Shown in pieces: positions 43,523 through 51,801 of a DNA stretch of 51,801 nt. A program made the position numbers and the translations under genes. Position 1 is the stretch's first letter, and the number at the start of each line of letters is the position of its first letter. The DNA is from Clostridiales bacterium VE202-01 (GTDB lineage: Bacteria; Bacillota_I; Bacilli_A; Erysipelotrichales; Coprobacillaceae): the NCBI GenBank assembly GCA_000508865.1, contig BAHP02000032.1:1-51801 (forward strand), given 5' to 3'. The notes under the pieces are model-generated. The model was not told where the DNA came from. It made no database searches and saw only the letters and a program-made list of their open reading frames with translations.

Positions 43523-44724
43523 ATGAAATATAATTTTTCTTCCCGATTCGATCACATTACCCCTAGTGGAATCAGAGCTGTTTTAGAAAAAGCGGCTGGT
43601 CCGGATATGATCAATTTTTCACCCGGCTTTCCAGATAACGATGCTTTTCCCACTGAAGAAATTAAAAGGATCTCGGCTGAAGTTTTACAAGAAGAAATTT
43701 ATCCTATTTTACAATACGCTAGAAAACCAGCTTTACCCGCTTTAAAAGAAGCTCTTAAAAAATTTTTGAATCGTCAGGAATATATCGTCAAAGAAAACGA
43801 TGATATTACAGTCACTTCCGGTTCTGGTGAAGGCTTAGAGATGGCAGCTAAAGTATTTTTAGATCCCGGTGATAGTATTATTGTTGAAGACCCTACTTTT
43901 GTTGGAGCATTAAATGGCTTTTTAAGTAATGAAGCTAAATTGATCGGTGTTCCATTACAAGATGATGGAATGGATTTAAAAGCATTAGAAAAAGCTATGC
44001 AAACTAAACCAGCACCTAAGTTATTATATATTATTCCTACTTTCCAAAATCCTACTTGTATTACTACTTCATTAAAGAAAAGACAAGCAATTTATGATCT
44101 TTGTGTAAAATATGGCATTATTATTTTAGAAGATAATCCATATGGTACTTTGCGTTTTAAAGGTGAAGATATTCCAACTTTTAAAGCAATCGATAATAAA
44201 GGCATTGTAGTTTATTTTGCAAGTTTATCAAAAATCATCTCTCCAGGTATCCGTTTAGGGAGTATTACTGCTCATAAAGATATTATTGCTCATTTCGATA
44301 TCTTAAAAGGAACTAGCGGCGGTGCTGCAACAAACTGGTCCCAATATGTGATCACACGTTTTTTTGAAACTGTTGATATTGATCAGCACCTAAAACATTT
44401 ACAAAATGTATATGGCAAAAAAAGTTCATTTATGATTGAAATGATGAAAAAACATTTCATCCTGATGTTAAATTTACTGCTCCTGACGGGGGGATGTTTA
44501 TCTGGTTTGAATTACCGGAATATGCAGATGCAAAATTATTCTTTGAAAAAGCTTTAGCAATGCATATTGCCATTGTATCGCAAGATACTTTTGCAGTTGA
44601 TAAAAACAGAAAAATGTCGGGTATTCGTTTATCATTTACTAGCGCTTCAATGACCCAAATTGAAACAGGTATTAGTAAATTAGGTGCATTAACTTATGAA
44701 ATATGTGCTAAATCAGCTTACTAA
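43523..44724 (+). pseudogene. PLP-dependent aminotransferase (2-aminoadipate/LysN-like), frameshifted
   Basis: Fold-type I aminotransferase of the MocR-like/LysN group: ITPSGIRAVLEKA, INFSPGFPDNDAFP, the cofactor-site VTSGSGEGLEMAAKVF, IIPTFQNPT, the EDNPYGTLRF aspartate region and PLP lysine in FASLSKIISPGIRLG. The frame breaks near 44455-44457: the first frame ends in nonsense (LMLNLLLLTGG) while the correct C-terminus (GGMFIWFELPEYADAKLFF, GIRLSFTSAS) continues to TAA at 44722. Adding one T (CATTTC to CATTTTC) gives HFHPDVKFTAPDGGMF and a full protein of about 400 residues. The substrate is unknown. Confidence 0.9.
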
Positions 44725-44734
44725 AAGCTGATTT
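44710..44734 (+). terminator. Terminator of the aminotransferase gene
   Basis: AAATCAGCTT/AAGCTGATTT stem overlapping the stop codon, with the stem running into TTTTTT. Confidence 0.8.
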
Positions 44735-44785
44735 TTTAGTACTTTTCATATTTTTTTACGTATAATTTAATTGAGGTGATATTTA

Positions 44786-46063
44786 ATGAAACAAGCATTA
44801 GTATTAGCTGGCGGTGGTGCAAAAGGAGCCTATCAAGCCGGCTGTATCAAGGCCCTGCATGAAATGAAATATGAATTCGATATCGTTACTGGTACATCTA
44901 TCGGCGCTTTAAATGCCTTACTGGTCGTTCAGCAAGATTATCAAGCATTATATCAATTATGGGATAAAATAAAAATCAGTGATGTTTTAAAAGATCCTAT
45001 AAATCTTGATTTTTCTTTTGAATCGATGATTTCCCAGACAAATCTAATCAAATCTTTCTTTAAATCATATCTTAATGAAAAAGGTGCTGACATCACCCCT
45101 TTAAAAAAATTGATTCATTTTCATTATAATGATAAAAAGTTTTTTAGCAGCAAAATCGATTATGGGATCGTCACTGTAAAATATCCTAGTCTTTCTCCTT
45201 TAGAAATTACAAAACAAAAAATGAAAACAAACGAACCTGTAGAATTTGCTATCGCTTCTGCTTCCTGTTTTCCGGCTTTTCCCGTTCACCATATAAAAAA
45301 ACAGGGTTACATTGATGGGGGTTACTATGATAATCTCCCAATCTCATTAGCTTTAAAGATGAAAGCTGATAAGATTATTGCCATTGAACTCTCTAAAGAA
45401 GCTAATCACGAATATTATGTTGATCGCCCCTACATTACATTGATTCGTCCTAGTTATGATTTAGGTGGTTTTTTAGATTTTAATCGTAATCTTCTTGATT
45501 GGCGTATTAAACTAGGCTATTATGATACATTAAAAACATTTAATAAGTTGATGGGGTATCGTTTTAATTTTCATCATGCTAGCATTGATATAGAGATTTT
45601 AAACCGTTTTTACTGGTCAATCATAAATTTTGAAGATGCTATTAATAAAAGTATTATTAATAAATCTATTTTTAATTCTAATCGTCCTTTGACAGATTTA
45701 TTGAAAGCAGATATTTATCTTCATAAGCTGGAACTTAGTGACTATTTTATTCGTGGTGTGGAAATTGCAATGGAATATTATCATTATCAAAGTGATATAA
45801 TTTATGATTTTAATAATACTTATTTAGAAGTATTTAACACATTTTCTAAAGACTATCATTATCGTTACCCTTTATTCGAAAATAATTTTAGAGATTTTTC
45901 ATTAAAAGATATTCTTACTTCAATAAAGAAATTAAGTAGTAAAGATGCTATTTGTATTTTTTATCATTTATTGAAAAATCATGAAAAAATTGAACCAAAT
46001 TTGATTAATAATTTATTTTTAAACGAATACTTGATTGCCTTACTTTTTTCTTGTATAAAATAA
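44786..46063 (+). CDS. Patatin-like phospholipase
   Basis: A lipid acyl hydrolase of the patatin family. The oxyanion glycine motif GGGAKGAYQAG, the nucleophile in GTSIGALNAL (Ser) and the catalytic DGG in YIDGGYYDNLP complete the Ser-Asp dyad. The C-terminal 200 residues are helical and unrecognised, including LLDWRIKLGYYDTLKTFNKL. There is no signal peptide, so it is cytosolic or membrane-peripheral. ATG 44786 follows GAGGTGAT. Whether it acts on membrane phospholipids cannot be told from sequence. The bioY gene follows after 34 bases and may be cotranscribed. Confidence 0.9.
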   Translation: MKQALVLAGGGAKGAYQAGCIKALHEMKYEFDIVTGTSIGALNALLVVQQDYQALYQLWDKIKISDVLKDPINLDFSFESMISQTNLIKSFFKSYLNEKGADITPLKKLIHFHYNDKKFFSSKIDYGIVTVKYPSLSPLEITKQKMKTNEPVEFAIASASCFPAFPVHHIKKQGYIDGGYYDNLPISLALKMKADKIIAIELSKEANHEYYVDRPYITLIRPSYDLGGFLDFNRNLLDWRIKLGYYDTLKTFNKLMGYRFNFHHASIDIEILNRFYWSIINFEDAINKSIINKSIFNSNRPLTDLLKADIYLHKLELSDYFIRGVEIAMEYYHYQSDIIYDFNNTYLEVFNTFSKDYHYRYPLFENNFRDFSLKDILTSIKKLSSKDAICIFYHLLKNHEKIEPNLINNLFLNEYLIALLFSCIK

Positions 46064-46097
46064 AGATATTTGTTAAACTCATTTGGGGGTGATTAGT

Positions 46098-46610
46098 TTG
46101 AACTTAAAAGTAAAAAACATGTTATATTGTTCGATGTTCGTTTGTATTATTTCACTATTAGCCCAAATTAAAATCGATCTACCTAGTTTAGTTCCAATCA
46201 CATTACAAACATTAGGAATATATTTAGCGTCATGTATCTTAAAACCTAAATTAGCTTTTTGTGTCAGTCTTGTATATGTTTTAGCTGGAGCTATTGGTCT
46301 ACCAGTTTTTTCTGGTTTTGGTGGTGGCTTAAGTTCACTTTTAGGTCTTACCGGCGGTTATATTTTTAGTTTTCCAATAATGGCCTTAGTAATTAGCTTG
46401 ATCGTTAATAAAAGATCTTCTAATATTTTAAAAATAATTGCTATGCTTATTGGAACAGGTATTTGTTATTTAATCGGAACTATCTGGTTTATTTATCTTA
46501 CCAAGAATACTCTTTTTCCATCTTTGATGATGTGTGTAATTCCATTTATTCCTGGAGATATCGTTAAAATAATTATTGCGACACTGTTATCAAATAAAAT
46601 CAAGTTATAA
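46098..46610 (+). CDS. bioY: Biotin ECF transporter S component
   Basis: BioY binds biotin in the membrane and is powered by a shared ECF module (EcfAA'T) elsewhere in the genome. The 170 residues show five to six helices and the family features LPSLVPITLQTLGIYLAS, GLPVFSGFGGGLSSLLGLTGGYIFSFP and the final PFIPGDIVKIIIA. TTG at 46098-46100 is the likely start, downstream of GGGGGTGAT; the upstream TTG at 46083 overlaps that site. No biotin synthesis genes are here, suggesting scavenging. Confidence 0.93.
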   Translation: MNLKVKNMLYCSMFVCIISLLAQIKIDLPSLVPITLQTLGIYLASCILKPKLAFCVSLVYVLAGAIGLPVFSGFGGGLSSLLGLTGGYIFSFPIMALVISLIVNKRSSNILKIIAMLIGTGICYLIGTIWFIYLTKNTLFPSLMMCVIPFIPGDIVKIIIATLLSNKIKL

Positions 46611-46611
46611 T

Positions 46612-46644
46612 AAAAACTAGCAGCTGGGACGACTGCTAGTTTTT
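46612..46644 (+). terminator. Terminator of bioY
   Basis: AAAAACTAGCAG/CTGCTAGTTTTT 12-bp stem with a 9-base loop and T-tract. Confidence 0.85.
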
Positions 46645-46703
46645 TATTATAGATATCGGGGAAAAGGATATCATATGTAGTCGATAATTATTAAGAGAAA
46701 GGA

Positions 46704-46754
46704 ATGAAAAACTATATTATTATTTCTGACTACACTAGTAAGTATAGACAATAA
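46704..46754 (+). CDS. Possible 16-residue leader or remnant ORF
   Basis: ATG 46704 follows AGAAAGGA and encodes 16 residues (MKNYIIISDYTSKYRQ) then TAA. It lies in the 190-base gap before the deacetylase gene. It may be a tiny gene, a leader or the start of a lost gene; apart from a -10-like TATAAT near 46816 the gap shows nothing else. Confidence 0.2.
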   Translation: MKNYIIISDYTSKYRQ

Positions 46755-46836
46755 ATGTAAAAAAAATTCATTTAAATATTATTAAAAAGTAACAGAATAA
46801 TGGTTAATTTTGTTATAATGTTTTAAAGGAGGCAAT

Positions 46837-47634
46837 ATGAAAACAATCAAACGAATGTTTATTTTTATCCTTTGCAGTTATTTAATCATTGGCTTGATCT
46901 GGATTGGAAAAGATATAACTGTTCATTATTTAAATATAGATGGTTTACCAATTCTTGGTTATCATGGAGTTGTAGATGATGATACTAAAAATACATATTT
47001 TAGTAATTATATATATTATATGGCAAAATCAGATTTTGAAGCTCAAATGGCCTATTTAGCTAAAAACAATTATCATACCTTGACTATGGAAGAAGTAGAA
47101 GCTTATTATCATGGTAATTATAAATTACCAAAAAAAGCTGTTGCTTTGACTTTTGATGATGGCTTGTTGAATTTTAAAACTGTTGTTAAACCCATTTTAG
47201 AAAAATATAATTTAAAAGCAACATGTTTTGTAATCGGCTATAAAACTACTATTAAAAACAATAACGATCCTGCCAAACATCAGTATTTAAGAAAAAGCGA
47301 TTTGATCAATGATGAATATGTCGAATTTTATTCTCATTCCTATAATCTTCATCATAAAAATAAATGCACAAAAAAGATCAATACTCTTTCTTTGGAACAA
47401 ATCGATGAAGATTTTAATTTAAATAAAAATATTGTCAGTGACAAATACTTTGCTTTTCCCTATGGTGCAACATGTCAAAATATTATCACTGTTTTAAAAA
47501 AACATAATGTTGCTTTAGCCTTTGGCTACAATCAAAATCGTAATATGACTACTAATGATGACCAATATCTTTTACCAAGATATTTAATGTTTAGTGCCAT
47601 GCCGATGTTTTATTTCAAATGGATCATTCAATAA
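46837..47634 (+). CDS. Membrane-anchored polysaccharide deacetylase
   Basis: CE4-family esterase that removes acetyl groups from a cell-surface sugar polymer. One N-terminal helix (MFIFILCSYLIIGLIWIG) anchors the domain outside. Catalytic motifs are YHGVV, LTFDDG, SHSYNLHH (metal histidines) and FAFPYG. The layout GYHGV...TFDDG...SHS is IcaB/PgaB-like. The domain is short, 265 residues in all. ATG 46837 follows AAAGGAGG. It is convergent with a second deacetylase. Confidence 0.88.
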   Translation: MKTIKRMFIFILCSYLIIGLIWIGKDITVHYLNIDGLPILGYHGVVDDDTKNTYFSNYIYYMAKSDFEAQMAYLAKNNYHTLTMEEVEAYYHGNYKLPKKAVALTFDDGLLNFKTVVKPILEKYNLKATCFVIGYKTTIKNNNDPAKHQYLRKSDLINDEYVEFYSHSYNLHHKNKCTKKINTLSLEQIDEDFNLNKNIVSDKYFAFPYGATCQNIITVLKKHNVALAFGYNQNRNMTTNDDQYLLPRYLMFSAMPMFYFKWIIQ

Positions 47635-47655
47635 AAGCTGCTTAATGCAGCTTTT
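47633..47655. terminator. Bidirectional terminator between two deacetylase genes
   Basis: AAAAGCTGC/GCAGCTTTT stem with a 5-base loop, touching both convergent stop codons. Confidence 0.8.
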
Positions 47656-49084
47656 AATTATTTATACCCTGATGTGGTACGAATGAATTATCATCAATAG
47701 CCTCAAAACGATAACCCCGTGCCAAATAATTTTCAATAATAGCCGGTAATGCCTGAACCGTTGTTGATTTAGCATTAGTATCATGACAAAGAATATTAAT
47801 ATTATTAGATTTACTTGAAGTCGCATTAGCAATCAACTTACTAACAGGGACATTATTACCAGAAGCATCCGTAGAATCGCCATTCCAGTCATAGTACTGA
47901 TATCCTCTATTTATAACTTCTTTAGATAAAGTTGTCATAATTCCTGGTGTGTATTTACGAGATACAGTATTTGAAGACCCGCCGGGAAAACGAATGTATC
48001 TAGGAGTAAAACCAATTAAATCTTTGACCATATTTCCTACCTTTGTCAGATCATCAAAATATCCCGCAACTGAAGAATAGACTGTTTGATAGTCATGACT
48101 ATAGGTATGTAACCCAATCGTATGACCTTTATCATAAGCTTCTTTTATTAAGTAATTATAATTTTGATTTGTTCCAGTCACAAAAAATGTAGCCTTTATA
48201 TTATAACGATCAAGTATTTCTAAAATCTTTTGTGTATTAGCTGATGGTCCATCATCAAAAGTTAAATAAACGATTTTTTCTTCACTTTGATTTACAGTAC
48301 CAATTTCTTTCTTCTCAATCACTTTAATTGTCCGTTCTATTTGGGTCTTATTTCCAGAACGATCAGTAGCGCTATATGTAACCTTATAAGTTCCGATCTT
48401 ATTAAGATCCACTTTAGAACTATCAATATCTAATTTAGGACTTGGATCACGATTATCGCTGACACTGACCCCTTCTTCATAATCAACTTTTCCCCCTTTA
48501 ACAACTACTAATTCATCAGTACCAGTGATCTCCGGCTTTGTTTTATCAAGGACTATTTTAACTTTCCCCTTCTTTTCACTAATATTGCCAGCCTCATCAA
48601 TAACTTGGACAACGACTGTTTTTTCACCTTCATGATCAAACTTATAATCTTTTTTAAATTTCACTTTTGTTTTAGTAGCATCTTCAACATTTTGAACCAT
48701 ACTTTTAGGATCAACAGTCATGCCAACATCAATATCTAAATCAACAACATCAAACTTAGGCTTTTTAGTATCAACAACTTCAACCGACACAGTATAATCT
48801 TTATTTTTATAAGTATATATAATTGAGTACTCACCTAACTTATGATAATTAACTTTTTTAGTATTTACTTTGACATCCGCAATATTTCCATTTCTAACAT
48901 CTAAAATATTTTTAACAGCATCAAAACTATCATTGATTTCAATTTTAACATTTTCTTCTTTAAAAACGATTGGACATTTTGTTAAAAAATAACTAACAAT
49001 TCCCACTATAATAAAAAAAAGCAATACCCCAATAATTAATAATTTTCCTCTCATGGAAACATTTTTCAATCTAATTCTTTTCAT
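47654..49084 (-). CDS. Ig-like-repeat polysaccharide deacetylase
   Basis: A membrane-anchored CE4 deacetylase of 476 residues. The helix is at 13-35 (KLLIIGVLLFFIIVGIVSYF). Three bacterial Ig-like (DUF5011-type) modules follow, with DTKKPKF, DKTKPEI and SGNKTQIERTIKV joints. The CE4 domain has LTFDDGPSANT, LHTYSHDY and RFPGGSS. It probably removes acetyl groups from peptidoglycan or a surface glycan. The Ig-like spacer is of the same kind as in the NlpC/P60 hydrolase at 16604-18048. ATG 49082-49084 follows GAAGGTGA. Confidence 0.92.
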   Translation of the reverse strand: MKRIRLKNVSMRGKLLIIGVLLFFIIVGIVSYFLTKCPIVFKEENVKIEINDSFDAVKNILDVRNGNIADVKVNTKKVNYHKLGEYSIIYTYKNKDYTVSVEVVDTKKPKFDVVDLDIDVGMTVDPKSMVQNVEDATKTKVKFKKDYKFDHEGEKTVVVQVIDEAGNISEKKGKVKIVLDKTKPEITGTDELVVVKGGKVDYEEGVSVSDNRDPSPKLDIDSSKVDLNKIGTYKVTYSATDRSGNKTQIERTIKVIEKKEIGTVNQSEEKIVYLTFDDGPSANTQKILEILDRYNIKATFFVTGTNQNYNYLIKEAYDKGHTIGLHTYSHDYQTVYSSVAGYFDDLTKVGNMVKDLIGFTPRYIRFPGGSSNTVSRKYTPGIMTTLSKEVINRGYQYYDWNGDSTDASGNNVPVSKLIANATSSKSNNINILCHDTNAKSTTVQALPAIIENYLARGYRFEAIDDNSFVPHQGINN

Positions 49085-49191
49085 TTACTTCACCTTCTCA
49101 TATTGTTATAGTACAAGATTCAACAAAAGTAAACAACTTTTATACTTATTAAAACAAATTAAGAATATTATTATATTTCAAATAAAAAAGA

Positions 49192-49209
49192 AGTAACACT
49201 TAAGTTACT
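49192..49209 (-). terminator. Terminator of serCA
   Basis: AGTAAC/GTTACT stem overlapping the serA stop, followed by TTCTTTTTT on the minus strand. The stem is short. Confidence 0.65.
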
Positions 49210-50371
49210 CCTTAACAATTACTCTTACATTAATAATTCCTTTTGCAGATTCAATTCGTTCAATAATATCTTGACGAACCATATCATTTGTATCAATCAA
49301 AGTATATGCATATTCACCACGTGAACGATTAACCATATTTTCAATATTTAAATTATGATCCGCAAATAATTTAGAAATATTAGCCAAAATATTTGGCACA
49401 TTCTTATTAATTATACATAATCTAGTCTTAGAAACCCGAGCTTGATTTACACCAGGAAAATTAACAGAATTAATAATATTTCCATTTTCTAAATATTCCC
49501 GAATTTCTTCAACCGCCATTTTAGCACAATTATCTTCAGATTCTGGTGTACTAGCACCTAAATGTGGTAAAATAATAATATTTTCCTGTCCAATTAATTC
49601 TGGAGCTGCAAAATCACTAATATATTTACCAACTTTCCCACTAGCAACATTAGCTAATAAATCATCATTATTAACTAAATCACCACGAGCAAAGTTCAAG
49701 ATTCTTACACCATCTTTCATTTGTGCAAAAGCTTCTTGATTTAAGAAACCTTTAGTTTCAGCATTACTTGGAATATGAATCGTAATATAATCACATTCTT
49801 GATAAATTTCTTCTAAAGAAACAGCTTGTTTAGCATGTTTAGACAACGCCCAAGCCGCATTTACACCAATATATGGATCATAGCCTTTAACTTTCATTCC
49901 TAGCTTGATTGCTGCATTTGCAACATTGACACCAATTGCTCCTAGCCCGATAACTCCTAGTGTTTTTCCTTCAATTTCCGGACCTACAAAGTTGCTTTTA
50001 CCTTTTTCAGCTGTTTTTGCAATATTTTGATCATCTTTTAAAGTATCGACCCAACGAATACTTTCAACAATTTTACGTGATGATAAAAATAATGCACATA
50101 ATACTAATTCTTTAACTGCATTAGCATTAGCCCCTGGGGTATTAAAAACAACGATTCCATTTTCACTACATTTATCAATCGGAATATTATTTACCCCAGC
50201 CCCAGCTCTAGCGATTGCTTTTAAATTTTCACCAAAATCATATTCGTGTAATGAAGCAGAACGAACTAAGATTGCATCTTCATCTTTTATATCTTCACTA
50301 TAATTGTAGCTTTCATCAAATTCATTTAATCCTACTGTAGATATTTTATTTAATAATTTTATGTTATACAT
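49205..50371 (-). CDS. serA: D-3-phosphoglycerate dehydrogenase
   Basis: SerA oxidises 3-phosphoglycerate to 3-phosphohydroxypyruvate, the first step of serine synthesis. The NAD-binding GLGAIG, VRSAS and ARAGAGVNNIP substrate segment, the NFARGDLVN and ILPHLGASTPESEDN catalytic regions and a C-terminal ACT domain (RLCIINKNVPNILANISKLF) are present. I start at ATG 50369-50371 (388 residues) behind AGGAGAAACGTT; a longer upstream extension into serC is not supported. This is the short type with an ACT domain but no ASB insertion. It follows serC and shares its promoter. Confidence 0.95.
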   Translation of the reverse strand: MYNIKLLNKISTVGLNEFDESYNYSEDIKDEDAILVRSASLHEYDFGENLKAIARAGAGVNNIPIDKCSENGIVVFNTPGANANAVKELVLCALFLSSRKIVESIRWVDTLKDDQNIAKTAEKGKSNFVGPEIEGKTLGVIGLGAIGVNVANAAIKLGMKVKGYDPYIGVNAAWALSKHAKQAVSLEEIYQECDYITIHIPSNAETKGFLNQEAFAQMKDGVRILNFARGDLVNNDDLLANVASGKVGKYISDFAAPELIGQENIIILPHLGASTPESEDNCAKMAVEEIREYLENGNIINSVNFPGVNQARVSKTRLCIINKNVPNILANISKLFADHNLNIENMVNRSRGEYAYTLIDTNDMVRQDIIERIESAKGIINVRVIVKE

Positions 50372-50381
50372 AACGTTTCTC

Positions 50382-51467
50382 CTATTTATTTGCCGCTTCA
50401 AAATCTTTCATAAAGGCAATTAATTTTTCAACCCCTTCAATTGGCATAGCATTATAGATTGATGCTCTAATTCCACCAACTGAACGATGTCCTTTTAAAT
50501 TAGTCATTCCCGCTTCAATGCTTTCTTTAACAAATTTTGCATCTAAATCTTTATTAGGTGTTGTAAATGTAACATTCATCAAAGAACGATTATCTTTATC
50601 ACTATGACAAATATAAAAATCACTACCATCAAGATAATCATATAATAGATTAGCTTTTTTGATATTTCTTTCCTGCATTACTTCTAAACCACCTAAATTA
50701 TCGATCCATTCTAATACTAGACCTAAAACATAAATTGCATAAGCCGGTGGTGTGTTATACATTGAATCATTTTCAATCATTAATTTATAATCTAATAGTA
50801 CTGGTGTTGTTGGTGCTACTTTTTGTAACAATTCTTCTTTAATGATTGCTACACCAAGACCAGCTATTCCCATATTTTTTTGTGCTCCGGCATAAATCAT
50901 TCCATATTTAGATACATCAACTGGTTTTGATAGAATGTTAGAAGACATATCGGCAATGATAGGTACTCCATTTGTTTCTGGAACATATTTCCATTCCGTT
51001 CCATAAATTGTATTGTTTGCACATAAATGCACATAAGAAGCCTCTGGATCTAATTTTAGCTCATCTTGAGTTGGAATATGTTTAAAATTATCAACACTAC
51101 CATCATAAGCAATATTGATTTCACCATACTTTTTAGCTTCAGCTGCTGCTTTTTTACTAAAAGCACCTGTAATAATATAATCAGCTTTCCCATTTTTCAA
51201 TAAATTTAATGGTACCATCGAAAACTGTTGTGTAGCTCCCCCCTGGATAAACACGATTTTGTAATCATCAGGGATATTCATAACTTTTTTCAATAATCCC
51301 TTTGTTTTTTCAAAAATGTCTAAGTAGGAAGAGGATCTATGACTCATCTCCATTACACTCATCCCACTATTTTCATAGTTCAACATTTGTTTAGCCGCTT
51401 TTTCTAAAACTGGCACAGGCAACATTGAAGGACCTGCAGAAAAATTAAATACTCTTTTTTCAGTCAT
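50382..51467 (-). CDS. serC: Phosphoserine aminotransferase
   Basis: SerC converts 3-phosphohydroxypyruvate and glutamate to phosphoserine. The N-terminal VFNFSAGPSMLPVPVLEKA, FIQGGATQQFSMVP, CANNTIYGTEW and the PLP-lysine region YAGAQKNMGIAGLG are characteristic. At 361 residues it is full length. It is first in the serC-serA operon, 10 bases before serA, under a promoter with two palindromic operators. No serB (phosphatase) gene is visible in the window. Confidence 0.97.
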   Translation of the reverse strand: MTEKRVFNFSAGPSMLPVPVLEKAAKQMLNYENSGMSVMEMSHRSSSYLDIFEKTKGLLKKVMNIPDDYKIVFIQGGATQQFSMVPLNLLKNGKADYIITGAFSKKAAAEAKKYGEINIAYDGSVDNFKHIPTQDELKLDPEASYVHLCANNTIYGTEWKYVPETNGVPIIADMSSNILSKPVDVSKYGMIYAGAQKNMGIAGLGVAIIKEELLQKVAPTTPVLLDYKLMIENDSMYNTPPAYAIYVLGLVLEWIDNLGGLEVMQERNIKKANLLYDYLDGSDFYICHSDKDNRSLMNVTFTTPNKDLDAKFVKESIEAGMTNLKGHRSVGGIRASIYNAMPIEGVEKLIAFMKDFEAANK

Positions 51468-51498
51468 ATAAATACCTTTCCTTTCTTGTAATGTATTT

Positions 51499-51553
51499 AT
51501 TATATTGTATACAATCTTATTTGTAAAGCCATTTTTACAAAATTGTATACAAT
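51499..51553 (-). promoter_or_regulatory. serC promoter with twin ATTGTATACAAT operators
   Basis: On the minus strand TTTACA (51522-51527), a 17-base spacer and TATAAT (51499-51504). The 12-bp palindrome ATTGTATACAAT occurs twice: at 51504-51515, inside the promoter spacer, and at 51542-51553, upstream of -35, with centres 38 bases apart. The position is classic for a repressor bound at two sites. Confidence 0.8.
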
Positions 51554-51678
51554 TAACCTAAAATTATCCAAATTTAAACAATTTACTAACCAATTATTAA
51601 AAACATCACTCCACTATATGCTTCAATTACAATATAATAACTCTATTCAAACAAAATTTAAGCATCATAATAAACAAA

Positions 51679-51698
51679 AAGGATGAAAACTCATCCTT
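51679..51698 (-). terminator. Terminator of the edge gene
   Basis: AAGGATGA/TCATCCTT stem with AAAC loop overlaps the stop codon at 51691-51693, with TTTTTG following on the minus strand. Between here and the serC operators (51554-51678) is AT-rich DNA with no feature seen. Confidence 0.75.
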
Positions 51699-51801
51699 CC
51701 ACAATACTGATCCAACAGTTTTTCTCATAAAACGATATCCCATAACCCTTTACTTTCAAATATCCTTCATTCTTTATCCCTTCAAGATATCTTCTATCAA
51801 T
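51691..51801 (-). CDS. Partial: C-terminus of an AAA-ATPase-like/PD-(D/E)XK (PDDEXK_9) protein
   Basis: The gene enters from beyond the window edge. The last 36 residues read IDRRYLEGIKNEGYLKV...GYGISFYEKNCWI, ending SIVEG and TGA. The 'GYGISFYEKNC' pattern matches the C-terminal strand (K/R-YGIAFYKKxC) of PDDEXK_9 domains found in large AAA-ATPase-like proteins (DUF1703 type) abundant in gut anaerobes. With so little sequence this is a family guess, and the reading frame plus adjacent terminator are firmer than the name. Confidence 0.6.
   Translation of the reverse strand: MDRRYLEGIKNEGYLKVKGYGISFYEKNCWISIVEG

Noticed and set aside
51481..51560. A T-box leader before serC
   Set aside because: The region is too short, lacks a specifier hairpin and the conserved T-box sequence; the twin operators explain it better.
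1..51801. CRISPR arrays, tRNA or rRNA genes, phage or insertion sequences
   Set aside because: No regularly spaced repeats, cloverleaf-like sequences, rRNA stretches or transposase frames were seen on either strand.

Overview
The window is low-GC bacterial DNA (roughly 30% GC by eye) with Gram-positive style genes: strong AGGAGG ribosome binding sites, intrinsic terminators after most transcripts, PASTA-kinase signalling, an Spx-type regulator, a yjdF riboswitch, an L20-type leader and a probable spore coat protein. Gene content and protein style suggest a spore-forming Bacillota, most likely class Erysipelotrichia (Thomasclavelia / 'Clostridium ramosum' type gut bacteria). The genus is inference. 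Almost everything is chromosomal housekeeping. I see no rRNA, tRNA, CRISPR array, prophage or intact insertion sequence.

Layout. 1-9.4 kb: one minus-strand operon priA-rsmB-rlmN-prpC-prkC-rsgA-rpe-thiN, joining replication restart, rRNA modification, Ser/Thr kinase/phosphatase signalling, ribosome assembly, the pentose phosphate pathway and thiamine use. 9.4-14.1 kb: a DUF218 protein, yjdF with its riboswitch, a decayed nuclease-like remnant, a small membrane protein, gmk divergent from rqcH, and a CotD-like coat protein. 14.2-23.4 kb: pgeF, nnr, a frameshifted NlpC/P60 wall hydrolase, a two-gene ABC exporter with an unusual heptad-repeat permease, a phosphodiesterase and an SRPBCC protein. 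23.4-30.6 kb: infC-rpmI-rplT under a leader/attenuator, a 25-aa membrane peptide, a pseudouridine synthase, a YbjQ protein next to a degenerate P-type ATPase, small genes and prfC. 30.8-39.4 kb: a GNAT, an M29 aminopeptidase, a 16-repeat SEL1 protein with a cysteine-less EIIB-like membrane protein, a RodA/FtsW protein, and an rluD/nadK/CYTH/spx cluster resembling the B. subtilis yjb region. 39.6-46.6 kb: an ABC transporter with its own GntR regulator, uppP, ridA, an aminotransferase, a patatin and bioY. 46.7-51.8 kb: two polysaccharide deacetylases, serC-serA under a twin-operator promoter, and the C-terminus of a PD-(D/E)XK protein at the edge.

Two cross-cutting points. First, five genes (thiN, the NlpC/P60 hydrolase, spx, ridA, the aminotransferase) are each broken by what looks like one missing base in a short homopolymer. 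Restoring one base repairs each to a family-typical protein, so assembly or base-calling error is more likely than five real pseudogenes. Second, the most unusual biology is a pair of apparent pseudoproteins kept as intact ORFs: a P-type ATPase lacking a functional phosphorylation motif and the nucleotide-binding domain, and a membrane-anchored PTS EIIB domain without its phosphocysteine. No wholly new multi-gene defence or mobile system is evident.
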